A DNA stretch of 64,000 bases, taken from the NCBI RefSeq assembly GCF_964204865.1, contig NC_135261.1, positions 15,252,001 to 15,316,000 on the forward strand, given 5' to 3'. This document shows positions 48,500 through 61,109 of the stretch, one piece after another (position 1 is the first letter of the stretch; the number at the start of each line of letters is the position of its first letter). The translations under genes and the position numbers were made by a program. The stretch comes from Styela clava (Eukaryota > Chordata > Ascidiacea > Stolidobranchia > Styelidae). Under the pieces are notes generated by a model, which did no database searches, was not told where the DNA came from, and saw nothing but the letters and a program-made list of their open reading frames with translations.

Positions 48500-48544
48500 A
48501 CATCCAAGAGCAGAAGCGACTCACAAGCCGGATTACACGACTAG
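48500..48544 (+). other. Possible alternative last exon of the adhesion GPCR
   Basis: After ttctattgtacag an exon would add TSKSRSDSQAGLHD and a TAG stop if spliced from a donor at 47580 (AAG then gttt). Both sides are phase 0. The donor is weak, so reading straight to the TAG at 47583 is preferred. Confidence 0.25.
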
Positions 48545-49802
48545 ACTACAGCGTCACGGTGTGGATTTGGATGAACATCACAATATCTCATTGATTATAT
48601 CAAAATCTATTTGCATAGTGTTAAAACATGCTGAGCATGGCACAAGTTTTGACAACATTTATCGACAATAGATTGTATGTATGGTCGTCTAGTATAGTTT
48701 CCCGTCCACACACAGGTTAGCAAAACTTGAAAAAGTCTCTATTTTAAACCTTTTACAAGAGTACTATATTAATGAATATTTTTATTCTCATTTCCAGTGA
48801 ATTTAATTTTTTGTGTAGCGTCTGAAAAGATTTTTTTTGTATCCTCTCTAATTATATAATAAATAATTCATGTGCCCATGATGTAACGTTTTTGCTCAAA
48901 TTCACGCCGAAAGGAAGTCTAAAGCAACCACCAATTATGTTAATAGCTACCGATCAACAATCGAATGTTATGTATATGATGAAATCTTAGGCGCCTGCAA
49001 ATATCATTAATTGCTGTGAGATAGCTATGATTAAATTGACAAGAGATAATAGTTTTGTAGAAATTGGTGTCTAGAGATCCAGTGGTTCCCACATTTTTAA
49101 TCTCCCGTCACCCCCTCTAACTCTCTATTTATGCATTATCATCGGCCCGACAATACCAAAAAATGTATAGTTATAAACAAAGTTAATATAAACAAAATTG
49201 AGCAAGTGGATCAATCATATATTATAGTGTTTTCTAATGAGACAAGCGAGTTTGGAATCTCTAACGGGTTTTTCAATGTTTGGAGATATTTTTGTCTGGC
49301 ACAGTATATAATTTATAGTAATGACGTCACGGGTAAAACTAATTTTATACCAAATAAGATATTGGAAATGAAATTATTCATGATTCTACATTGCCAGACG
49401 GCTTGCACTGAAATGTATACAGGGGCGATATCGCTGCTTTGAATCACCGAGCTCAAGTAGACTAATATATTCAATTCCACGGAATTTAATGAAATTTTTA
49501 TTATTCATTCTCAGTTTATATTTCTATGCAATATTTGTTAGTTTTAGTACTGAAACAATTTACGCTAGTTCTGGATATTTTATACGTAAAAATATTATAA
49601 TTCTCCTGATGTATATAAATGCTGCGAATATCTTCAGAAAGAAAATATATATGAAAACCATATACCTATTGTTTGGGAGACCCAAAGTTGTGAAGAATGT
49701 ATCAGATTATTTTGCATAAATTCACAGTTCGATTCCCTAAGAACAACAGCATTTTTATTTTTCAGTAAACATTATAATACTGTAGGACATACAATAATGC
49801 AT

Positions 49803-49911
49803 GCTCCCGAAGTATGCGTACCAAGATGGCGCACAACCTGAACATAGTATGTGTACCAGGTTAGGGCTGTTCAGGTTGTGCGTCATCTTGGTACGAATAC
49901 TTCCGGAGTGC
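49803..49911. repeat. Short hairpin with about 41-bp arms
   Basis: Left arm 49803-49843 (gctcccgaagtatgcgtacc...) pairs with right arm 49869-49911 with few mismatches, around a 25-base loop. The arm ends match the ends of the repeats at 27410-27628 and 31010-31225, so this looks like a short foldback derivative of that family. Confidence 0.8.
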
Positions 49912-51203
49912 CCAATAATGGGTCTAGTGCTTTTAATGAATTTTGCTTCCCTTTATGCCATGACCAATGGATTGTGTTTTATTTTCATTATGATCCAATC
50001 TTTCGTATTTTTATCATTATATCATTTGCACATAATCCTATTTAAGATTTGATAAAAAAAAAATAGAATAATATGTAAAAATGATAAATAACTGTCAACC
50101 AGAACTTAGTATCTCTGAGCTCTGAGCGTTTGCTCAATATAGTCTTTTTCAGAAAAAATGCATAAAAAGTTACTCTCGAAATGATACTTGATCGAAGTAT
50201 TTTCACAAAAACAAATTCCAAGCTCCAATTCCGCAGTCTGTATGAGTTCGCGAGTTTGGCACATTTCATTCGGAAATATTTTTCGATTGTTTTTGATTTT
50301 TAATGAAACAGACAATTTTTTTGTTTCAAAAATTTAATTTGTATCTGCAAAATTTATTTCTTGTTTTACTTTTCCTATTCTATGTATATACATATAAACA
50401 AACGTCCTGAATAAAATAAAAATTGGGGTATAAGTTTACAGCTATAAATAAAACGAAGTGATTTTTTGTGTATACTGTCATGATGTTATTAGCTGAGATA
50501 CCTGCGCAAAACTGTTATTAGTATTTTGCTTTATATATTCGAACAAAATCCAGAATTATCTCGATCTATAATCGTTCAGTTTGTTGAAACATCATATATA
50601 CTCCTAAAATATCGCTACAATCAATATATCTTTTTCTTGAGCTATTTTGTGCATTGCCAATTGCACGCTTTATGTCAGATCACAACATATGGCTATTGCA
50701 GTTAGTTAACCACATAGCACCAGGGCCGGGTTCATACCACGGGAGGCCCTAGAGCAGCCTTTGCGTGCATGCTGAACCCCTGCGTTACTCTGGAAGCTTT
50801 CGTCGAACCATAAACAGCCTTAATGCAATCGAGAACGAATTTGCTGTGTACAGCATAGGCATATAGCAACATTAATTACAATAAGAGAACAACTACACAT
50901 AGTTATCCGAACAGGTCTCGTTCTTGGTTAACATATTTCACAAAAAATCCCCGGAATTGCAAAGAGTTTTTCGGACAAAACCATTGTGGTGTGTAACCTT
51001 AGATACATCGGTACACCGTGTCAAAATTACCTTTATTCTGCTACAATAGCGTACGAGGCAGATGACATCATGGTAGAAAAAACTTGTGCGACCATAAAGA
51101 GGAACGGGAGCTTTGAAAATCAAGAAGCTTAAATCATTTCAGAGAACCCTCGTTGAACTCCCAGAACAGCCCTCAAAACATCCCCGTTTAGAAACGCCTA
51201 GGG

Positions 51204-51617
51204 CAGAAGTCGGCAACTTTTTGCCGCTCGCGGACCAAAAGGTTGCAAGTCATTGGTGGGCCGCACATATTTTTAGAAAGTTGAAAACCGAACGAATGAT
51301 ACTTTTTATAATAAGAAATCAAACATTGATACATCTCTCAAATAGAATGTAGATTTATTTCCTCATTGCATTGCGTCTAAAAAAATTCCATTTGAATATT
51401 TTCGGCGCCATCGGATCCTTTTCACTTAGCATCAACTTTTTTGCGTGTTGGATTGGGTTATAATATAATTTAGTCTACATGTGTCTTACAATAAATTCTG
51501 TTACGTAAAGAATATAATCTTCAAAACACCTGTTTTGTTACTATAATTCAGCGAAGCATCGCTGGCCGGATTACATTACTCCGCGGGCCGGATCCCGCCG
51601 TAGGTTGCCGACCCCTG
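51204..51617. mobile_element. GC-ended hAT-like MITE
   Basis: It begins cagaagtcggcaac and ends gttgccgacccctg, good inverted repeats, with ggaccaaaaggttgc and gcgggccgga subterminal blocks. Adjacent 8-mers (gcctaggg and aattaagg) agree poorly, so the target duplication has decayed or the end points are slightly off. Confidence 0.65.
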
Positions 51618-52282
51618 AATTAAGGCTTAGGCCAGCGGTTCTCAAACTTTTCAGGATATGTAGCCTCTGAAAAGATTGACTTTTATTTACGAAGCACCGT
51701 AATAATTTTAATTAAATTTAATAAATAAAATAAAAACAAAAACGCATTGGTACTTTACTTACCAATTAATTGTCTTGAGTGAATTAAAATTACCATATTT
51801 AATGACTAGGCTGTATTTACCGTTGTCAGATTCATTACATTTTTATACTCGCTTTTAATCGCGAGAGGTGTGGAAGGAAGATATATATACATTTATATTC
51901 GCTTTGTTAGTCCGATTTTGTTGCTTTTCTGAACCTATCTGTATTTTTGACATGAAGACCTGAAGTAAACTAGAAGTAAAATATTCTGATATAATGTAGC
52001 CCCTGATATCAATAATCATTTATTTTAAATTTTAGCATTTGGTCCCCATCTTTATCACTCATGAGACAAACGGTTTAATTCCCATGTATTATTGACTTGT
52101 CCCTTCATACCTATTTAATTTGCCTACGTTGAGATTATTTGAGGTGTAACATCAAGTAAAAATTTCATTTTGAGTTTTGTGGAAGAATATCGTGGAGAAC
52201 ATGTTAAGTTTTTGCATCAAGTACTAGGATAAAAAAGTGAATTATGTTAATTATAAAGTCAACTTTTTTGCATGACCTTATA

Positions 52283-52850
52283 CTGGATGTTTATAAAGTC
52301 GTGCATTAAATTAGGTAAAAAAAACTTTGGTGTGGTCCGTGTAGCTAATGGTGAGCCTATAAAGGTGTATCAATCAATCAATCAATCGTTTATTTTGTCA
52401 TCACAAAAAAACACGTTCAAACATGAAGTGACATAATGAATAAATTACAGTACTAATCATGTTTTTGTGTGACCGGAGTCGCGAGGGACCTAAGAAGGTC
52501 TTCAAGCAGCGACACCTACAGCGCTACAGGTTAGAATAAATATAATTGAATGAGGGATAAAATGAATAAATCCTAGGAATAAGTCATAACTGATACAATT
52601 ACAGCGACATTCGAAGTGTATGCGATTATGACACAGTAAAACAGAAAATGTAACTTTCACGGAATAATTACTAACAACTAATAAAAACGCGAGGAAAGCA
52701 AGATAATGTAATGATAGATAATGTATCGAATGAAGTGGAGAAAATTTAAATAAACAGTGATTAAGATAAAACATAAATGATTACGATATATTGAGGACTG
52801 ACTTATCAACAAAATTGAAATTGAAACTGAACATTCTCAATACCCTGTAT
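52283..52850. mobile_element. MITE with Tc1/mariner-like ends (copy 1, carrying inserts)
   Basis: The left end actggatgtttataaagtc and right end gaatacc-to-ctgtat region read as inverted repeats of the type acagggtgtttataaagtc. The right-hand 90 bases (attgaggactgacttatc, acaaaattgaaa) match the copy at 54457-54672. An (aatc)n tract near 52375 marks an internal insert. Confidence 0.5.
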
Positions 52851-53155
52851 ATCGTTATAGAGGTGTATGAATATGCTCATCATACCTCATACCCTTCCAG
52901 TCAACAATTAATATTAATCTTATTGTCAAGTTGTCAATGTCACAGAACAATCCATCACAATGTAATTGGCTAATAATTTAACCTATTGATTTTTGCTAAT
53001 CAACTCAAATAACAAAAGCCACCGACTTTCGTTTATATATGTATGTAAGAGGATTATGAGTAGTCTCGAGTTCTAGGATTTATTTTCATCCACACTATAA
53101 GTCGAGACGAGCTCGAGCTGCATTTCCTGAGGATACTCAAGCGTTAGAAGGGGAA

Positions 53156-55198
53156 ATGAACGAAACAGCGAACTTAACAACAACTGAACATTCCGAATTT
53201 CACGATAATTACCATCATGGAGTATTAAAGTAAGTTTCTAGATATTGACTAGTATTTGTTTGCAGTCGGAAGTATTATATAGACTCAGTGGTTTAGTGCA
53301 CAAATGAATGCTGTCTCTGTTTGTAAATGGATACAACTAAATCAATGGAAATATATCATCTATATATGATATATTATCTTTCATCGGGAAAGAAAAAAAT
53401 ATTTCATATAACATTATTAACAAACTTCGAATATTGCAGAATGACAAAAATATAGAGCTTGCTTAAACTTTCAACGTTAACCTTTATTCGGATGCTTGAC
53501 ACTTTTAAAATAGCGTTATGAATGTCAAAATCGAATCTCACACAATTTAATAGAATCAAATTTTTTAGAACGAACTTTCCAAAAATCGTTATGTTTAAAT
53601 TCTATTATTGTACCTATATTTGAGACACGAAAATTATTGATGTGCTGCTGCATATATACATTGTTTCATTTTATTTATTTATTAAATTTTATTGAAGTTT
53701 CAATCTGCGATGGATATCAACCGTGGGAGGATTTGCAGTCCTACTTCTACTTGTGTATTTGTATCTTAAAATCAGTTCTTGCGTCATAAAAAAGAAGACA
53801 TTAATCAAAGAGCAATCCTTTTTATATGATTCAGGTGAGAATCAAATTAAATATGGTAACTACTAAGATAAGTTATCAGACATACATAAATGTAGGAAAT
53901 TGTTGCCTCATAAGTAGGATTGGGAATTTTCGAATACCTCATGATTTCATAATCAAATCCGAAAGGTTTTTCGAATTGAATAACGAATACTATTCAATTA
54001 CTGTATACAACCCTTTCATTGTGATACATAAATTACTGAAAACATAGAATCCATCACTCAGTCAGTTTGCTGAGCGTTCACCTACAATAAAAAACAAGTT
54101 TCGTGAAAAATTAGCTAGAAAGAGAAGAGAATTGCGTTATAAAAAATACGGTATTAATAAAAAAATGACGAGATTTCCTCGATCGTTGGCGACCAAATAA
54201 AAAACAAGATGAGAGCGATTTAAAATTGTTTTCTGAACCAATTTGAATAAATTTACCATTCGATTCGAAATGCTCAGCCCTACTTATCAAGTAATCGACC
54301 AAAACTGAATTATTAAACTAAAAGTCATCTAAAACGAAATTTTTGAAACTAGATCAATTTTTCAATCACTTGTTATAATATGACATCGCGATTTCTTTTA
54401 TTTGATAAACTTTTCATACACATCAATATCATTATTTCAATATGTTTGTTAATTACACAGGATGTCCATAAAGTCCATAAAGTAATTTTTTTTAAAAAAG
54501 CAAAGGAAATTTATCGATATCATATGTTGTTTTGGCCCTCACAGAGGTATTGAATGAAGTAAAAATACTTAAACAATTACTGAATAAAAAACCACAAACC
54601 TGGTTAAGATATATTGAGAACTGACTTCATAACAAAATTGAAACTGTAAAGGGACTTTATAAACACCCTATATTTAGAGTCACGTGTACTTGTAATGTAA
54701 TTTCGATTGGTGGTGCGCCCATTCAATAACTTAACAATCTATTCATGTAGAATAAAAAAATTACTTATCTGTATAAATATGTATTTTGTTGCATGCACTA
54801 GATTTCTGAGTTACCAAACACGCCAGCAAAAAAACGTGAATTAACAAATTTAGTTTTAATTTAAAATCGGAAACAAAATATTACTATAGTAACCTTTATA
54901 ATGATTTTTAAATATTTATTCGCTCAATATGAAGTGAAGTCAAAACCTGAATAGAATTGATCTCGATATGAAAAGACTTAAAGTACGAATTTAAACTAAA
55001 TTTCATTTTCTGATAATCAATCAAATTGAAATTGGTTAACTTTTATTCTTCATACAAGTTAGAAATTTGTGCGAGCTAAGTATGAATGTTGACGTCTTAA
55101 GTGAAAGGTTATTTGTTTCAGATGATTATTAGATTATAATTATAGCACAATTTTCTATTTTGACAGGTCAAGAAAGAAATCAATATACATCGGTATAA
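53156..55198 (+). CDS. Predicted 80-residue single-pass membrane protein
   Basis: Three exons (53156-53229, 53698-53834, 55167-55198) join through phase 2 and phase 1 introns to an 80-residue frame ending TAA. The N-terminal 28 residues start MNETANLTTT, with two N-glycosylation sequons. A transmembrane segment at about 31-53 is built on GGFAVLLLLVYLYLKI. A cytosolic tail with KKK at 56-58 ends QYTSV, a class I PDZ-binding motif (T-S-V). The size and layout resemble small ion-channel or receptor accessory subunits, but I do not recognise the family. The frame stays open upstream of the ATG to about 53059 and a weak acceptor (ttctag) lies near 53077, so this could instead be the 3-prime end of a longer type I protein. 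Confidence 0.45.
54457..54672. mobile_element. MITE with Tc1/mariner-like ends (copy 2)
   Basis: It starts caggatgtccataaagtcc and ends ggactttataaacacccta, imperfect inverted repeats of about 19 bp. It lies in the second intron of the small membrane-protein gene. Confidence 0.65.
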
Positions 55199-55486
55199 GA
55201 CAAAAAGAACAGAAATCAATCTGCTAATTGAAAACAAAGGAAGAAATCGGATTTAATATATTGATTTTTTCGGTGCTCTTTTATTGTTACATAACTGCGA
55301 TTGTAAATGCTTATCTACATGTCTAACACGCCTAAATAAGAGTGGTTCTTAATTACTATCATGACACAATGCATTTTTGTTTTATGACCGTTGGTTATTA
55401 AACCAAAACATCTCTTTTGTGTGAGTGTTTTAATTAATACCGTTTTATAGTCGATTTTGGTTACGTTGAAGTTCGCAAATGCAAGG

Positions 55487-56213
55487 TATAGAGGACTTGC
55501 ACGGGTCACGTGACTTTGCCTACTGGACGGCAATAAAACAAAAACGTCCATTTGGCTCCTGTCAGTTGCAAGTCGGATTATACGTTTCCGTTTTGTTTGG
55601 ATGTTGAAAATGGTTATTTCGTATTGTTCCGCTGGCTGTACGTATAGTATAGACAACGAAATGGATCTTCAGTTATATTCCACTGTTTTCAAAAGATCCG
55701 GAACGTCGCACAATGTGAATATCATCTATTTTTAGGACTGCTTGGAGTCAAGTCCAGAAGTCATCTCGCTTGTGTTTCACTGTACGGCCTACGCCAAGGC
55801 CTACTAATAACATTAGTTTGTCATCTGCTTTCCATTGAAATGAGGGAGCTTATGAATATTCAAGGAAATTGATAACGGCACATTATAACTCACCATCAAC
55901 GAAGTGCTGTCCGCAAACAGTGAAACACAAGTGAGATGGCCTCTCGACTTGACACCAAGCAGTCCTGCCAATAGATGATATCCACATTGCGCGACGTTCC
56001 GGATCTTTTGAAATCAGTGGAATATAACCGAAGATCCATTTCGTTGTCTATACTATATGTACTGCCAACGGAACAATACGAAATAATCATTTTCAACGGC
56101 CAAACAAAACGGAAACCTATAATCCGACTTGCAACTGACAGGAGCCAAATGGACGTTTTTGTTTTATTGCCGTCCAGTAAACAAAGTCACGTGACCCGTG
56201 CAAGTCCTCTATA
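55487..56213. repeat. Large inverted repeat with about 297-bp arms
   Basis: Left arm 55487-55783 and right arm 55918-56213 are inverted copies about 90 percent alike by eye, around a 134-base spacer. Outer ends read tatagaggacttgcacgggt. Each arm encodes related short frames, for example a frame from 55610 on plus starting MVISYCSAGC and its counterpart on minus in the right arm (starting near 56096) reading ISYCSVG. The M-x-x-x-YC-x3-C start loosely recalls THAP zinc fingers found in P-element-type transposases, but the rest does not confirm this. Confidence 0.85.
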
Positions 56214-58320
56214 ATAATTTGTTTGAAAAAGTGATTTAAAGTGCCCGTGCCCGTTTAGCCCGATGCTATTTATTTATTAGTACAAGGCTGAGATATAGCC
56301 GCATCTCTTCTCTTGCCTTTCCTCATGAATAAACTATTTTTTTTGTGTGGCGAGGCTAGATGTCTGAAGTTGGTTATATATCCCACCGACAAAAATGTTG
56401 CACATCCCTAGTTTAGAATATCACATAACCACAGTGTGATATTAACTTTTGATTATTGCATTTGTACAGGATGCATTCTTTTTTGAGCAATCTATAAGCT
56501 GCAAACATGTATTTGAATAAATCAAAAGTGTAAATAGTGTGCCTGACACATTTATACCACAACGAAATTTACCTTGGATATTGTTGGGGATTTAATATTT
56601 TCATATACTTCCATTGCATATTTCCAACATACCTTCATGGTTTTTTATTAAAAGATGAATTTTTCCAACTATGAAAATGCCATATAACCTACTCATCTAC
56701 CTTAGAGCAAATTAGTGAAATAAACATATCAATTCCTCGAGCCACTGGAATATCTCATTGGAATTCCTAGAGTTCCGCTCGCTCAGAAAGTTTGGAAACC
56801 ATTGGTATAATGCATTGGTTTTTAGTCGGGATTCCGCATAACCCTAAGGTTCCCCCTGTACAGTCGAGAGTCCAATATAAGTATATAGAATCAAATATCT
56901 ATTATATTTACCACTAGTATTAAACTTGCGACACTTTGAAAATCATTTTGACTTGCCAGTATATATTGAATTTGCTTTCAAATATATTCATAGCACATAC
57001 AATTCAGACTATTAAAATATAACACAGGTATTTCCATCTTTTATATTTATGTCATACAAATGCATGAATCTCAAACATAATTTAAGTAGGTCAACTTGGC
57101 TTTCTATGCCGACCAATTAATTTTTTACGTGTGTTGCTCTCCTGCTCCTGAGGTTTTGGGGAGCGCACTTTTATCATTGAGCTCTCGAGTTTTGTTATTT
57201 GTAGGTGTCTATTTTTCATGTTTATTTTTTATTCAGCTAATATTCAGAATTATGATCATATAAATACATTAAATTGTGTGTAATTGCTGGAATAAACTGA
57301 TCCACTGATGTCCATAACTGCCAGAAAGTCAAAGCAACAAAGGTTGGATGGTGTATTTGGGATCGGGCTTTTTAGGTATTTTTGGTGTTTCGCACATCAA
57401 ATCACACAACATCACTCCATATCTCGTATTAGGTGATAGCACCAGTTATTACCTACAGCCCTATATCAGGGGTGGCGAAGTTTATTTGATAAAGAGTGGA
57501 AATTATTTTTATATTACGTTCCCGATCCATTGTTATATCAGATTGCTGCGGTCGTTAATTTGAGTCTATAAAATAATGTTATCTAAACGCCGATGCATGT
57601 GGGGGAAAATAGTACCTAACGGTACCTGAAGGAAAAGCATACTGCTCACAGGTAAAAATGGACAATGAACAGAAAATTTTTTCGAGTCCTGAGGTAGTTA
57701 TGGCATTCTAAAGACAAATATCAGGATACACACATAGCATTGCCTTGGTCGAACACATCAGGCTAATGAGATACAAAATCCCTGACAATAATGATGAGGA
57801 TAAACAGACAGAGTGAAACAGAAACGCTTTGAATACTTAATTTTTTACCTTAACTTTATACTCAATGGCAGGATTTACCGGTAAACAAAAATAAATTATG
57901 AAATCAATTGTTTTATTTTAATATACGTATTTCTATTAGTTCATGCCAAAATGTCATGTAACAATTGTCTTTGACAGGGCAAGAAAAGCAGTATTGATCG
58001 TCACAATATATGTGTAGAATAGAAATCGTTAATTAAGGCAGAAGAAAAAGATTTAAATTATTTTATTAGTTGTTTTTATAAGTTATAATTCTATCAAAAC
58101 AATTAGGTTTAATGACTTCATTAAGAGAGTTTTGTTAAGCGTCTTTAAAATATACTTGTTTCCATGTAGAAATAGTATGTTCCTTTTTATAAAAACCGTA
58201 ATTTTCTTGCGTTGAAAAAGCGTCATCCTGCGTCATAATACAAAAGTGTAAATGTTCATAGAAATTTGGAAAACTTTATGCGACTGTGCAGGAGTATTGT
58301 AGTCTACTGATGACCTTCTT
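56214..58320. other. Intergenic stretch, nothing recognised
   Basis: AT-rich DNA between the inverted repeat and the 3-prime end of the SLC10 gene. Short frames here show no protein-like conservation. The minus strand has AATAAA at 58077-58072, a candidate polyadenylation signal for the SLC10 gene. Confidence 0.45.
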
Positions 58321-61075
58321 TTATTCCTCCATTTCAAACGTTTTATTATCTTTCGACACAGTTTCTTTTGTGTTCGTATCAGATTTATCTAAATTATGAA
58401 AGTAAAATAATAAATCATATATTTTGAACACTAGGGCATGAATTTTTATTTAAATACCTTTCATTATTTCTCCTCCTTTTTGCAGTTCCACCCTTTTTCC
58501 GTACCGTATGCAGTAAATGACGTGATATATTACAATAAGTAGCAAACTAATGATCACCTAAAAAGATATGAAATGTATGTTTAAAAAAGCATAAAAAAAC
58601 TTAAATAATTTATATATCTCAATCAAACAAGTGCTGAATGGTTTTGCATCTTTGTAATTTACTGATTGCTGTTGAAGATGAATCATCACAAGTTGGGTAA
58701 GCATAGCTGTAAAAATACTCCAAGCCAAATGCAATAGGTAAAAGGAAATAACTCTAGTATCACCTGGGCTATGGAATACATCATAGGAAATAGTATTGTT
58801 CTTCCAGTAATTTGAAAAGACCATCCAGCAAGTTGTACGATTGACAATGCAATCTGTCCATTTTGTATTCCTGTTTCAACAGCAACCGTTCTTCGATGTC
58901 GGTGAGACAAGCGTAGAGGCTTAGCAATTGTAGAAACGATAGATGATATAGCTGTAAATTATAAAAAGGTGAACCCGCACGTCGAAAATAACGTTAAACA
59001 TCATAGGGGACCTTAAGAACTTGTCCGTAACATTATGATTATTAGCTGATATAAAATTATGTGAGATATGCTGTACACTGTACAGGATTGCGAGATTATG
59101 CCCACTTCATTTCAGTCTCGGAATAAAAGAGAGAAAGACGCTGGTGAATATGAACAATGCTAATATTACTTTTCTTCTCAATCATGACTTGCATCTTGAA
59201 TTTGTTCCAATTTCAAAATACAGCGTCGGCATCGACTCCTTATTTGCAAGTATAACTTTTAGGAGATCTTTATGCGTTTTTGTTACTTATAGACAACGCT
59301 GAGGGATTGTTGCGTCATAATTCTAAATTGGATCCAGCAACGATTTTATCTTCTGTTGATATAAGAAGCAACTTTTGGAAATATTGGATTGGAAAGGCGT
59401 CATTTTCTTATGCTATTGACTGGGACCAAACATAGGATATGGAATTAGAATCGAAAATTTTTTTCTGATGATACAATTTTCAGATATTCACTCAACAAAG
59501 ATTTTGTTTTATATTCTCTTGCAGTGTTCCTATTGCCGAACTTTTGTATATCTGTTTACAACATGCAATCACACAATATGACGCATGACACAGATACATC
59601 ATACTTTAGAATATTAAGTATTTTACCGTATCCTAAAATAAATCCACATATTGGATAAAACATTGCAGCTATAACCAGTCCAAGTTGAAACTTCCATATA
59701 TCGATAAATGCATAGATGAAAAGGGCAAGTGCTATAACCATAACAACCAATCCAATAACTGCAAGGACCTGTTTACAACAATATTTGATAATAATTGGTA
59801 ATTAGTGTATTCATTTTTTTCGTAATATACATTTAATTCATTATAATTTGCATAATGAATCTCCTAAGAAAACAGTTTTAAAGTATGCCTACTTTCTGAG
59901 AAGACGGTAGCGACATCTTACGAGAGCGCAACAACGGATATTCGAAGAAAACTGTTAAAAGTACTTATTTCAATATCTTGAATCGCTTTCATTATTATTT
60001 ATCGTGTACAATCAATCATTTATTATTTGTATTTTTTGCTTTTTCTGAAATTTATAATTTTTTTTAGGCAAAATACGACAATGTCAAATTTATGTATATA
60101 AATGGTATGGTAGAAAATGGTTTTTACATCGTATTAAATGACAAACATTACCTTCGCTGCAACTATCGCAAATTTTTTCCATTTGTATCGCATTGCTATC
60201 CCAATTGCCAGTGGACCAATGGATAACGCAATAGAGATACCTGATAATTAAATGAATAAATGAATATTGATAAATTCTTCCTGCACTATAGTAGGTTATA
60301 TATACAAGGTAGTCGATAGAAAAACAGAAAATTTGTCAAACAACTATTTAGTTTAACAAAGAATAACTTTTACAAAGTAGATGTTCATAGATGTTCAAAA
60401 TGGCGTTCGTGCACTTCAGAGTAGTGTCTAGTTCTAGTAGCATCTAGAAGATATCAACCTATAAACTTAAAGAAATAAAAACGTATCGATAAAGAAGTGA
60501 GTAAACACGCATTTTATTCGTGTTCTCATCTGATCCTCAACTTCTGCTTTTCTAGCGACCACATCATATATTAAAATTTTAAAAATCGTTTGCATATAGT
60601 TTAGGTGATATCCCTGTGATAATATTGGGAGTCCAACACAATCATCAAAGTCAACTCGAGTGATGTCATTTTTTATTTAACGATTACAGTGTAGATTTTA
60701 ACATACCAAGTCCATCAAAAGGAACTCGTGTTGAGACTGTGCTGAATGCAAGTGAATAAATGTAGAGTAGAAGAGGCAACATTCCCAATGACGCAAATAT
60801 GGATACCGTTGTCATCGTAGTGCTAAAAAACGAAGACGATAAGCTGAAATAAATTATTGAAACTATAAAAAAATTTCAGTAACTCTTATATATATATAAT
60901 TTTAGGATGATATCGAATAATAGCTTTTCAGCTTTCCGGGGTTACCATAATTAGCTATCTGTATAATCTATATAATTTGAAGAATATTCCATATTGTAAT
61001 TTCACAAAAGAAAGTACACCTACAACCAATGATTAAATATTTTTTTATTCGACCACAAAGTGTACACATGGATCA

Positions 61076-61109
<34 letters not shown>

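Larger units (their letters stand above)
47586..53155. other. Intergenic stretch rich in transposon relics
   Basis: No gene is supported apart from the possible GPCR tail exon. It contains a hairpin at 49803-49911, a GC-rich MITE at 51204-51617 and a terminal-inverted-repeat element at about 52283-52850. Confidence 0.5.

Noticed and set aside
57348..57563. Plus-strand 71-codon frame in the 3-prime intergenic region of SLC10
   Set aside because: Composition is that of random AT-rich DNA, with no splice or homology support.
58686..58763. Read-through of the SLC10 sixth in-window exon past 58764
   Set aside because: The frame remains open for a while, but the last helix and polar tail are clearly encoded by the exons at 58557-58458 and 58388-58321 in matching phase.
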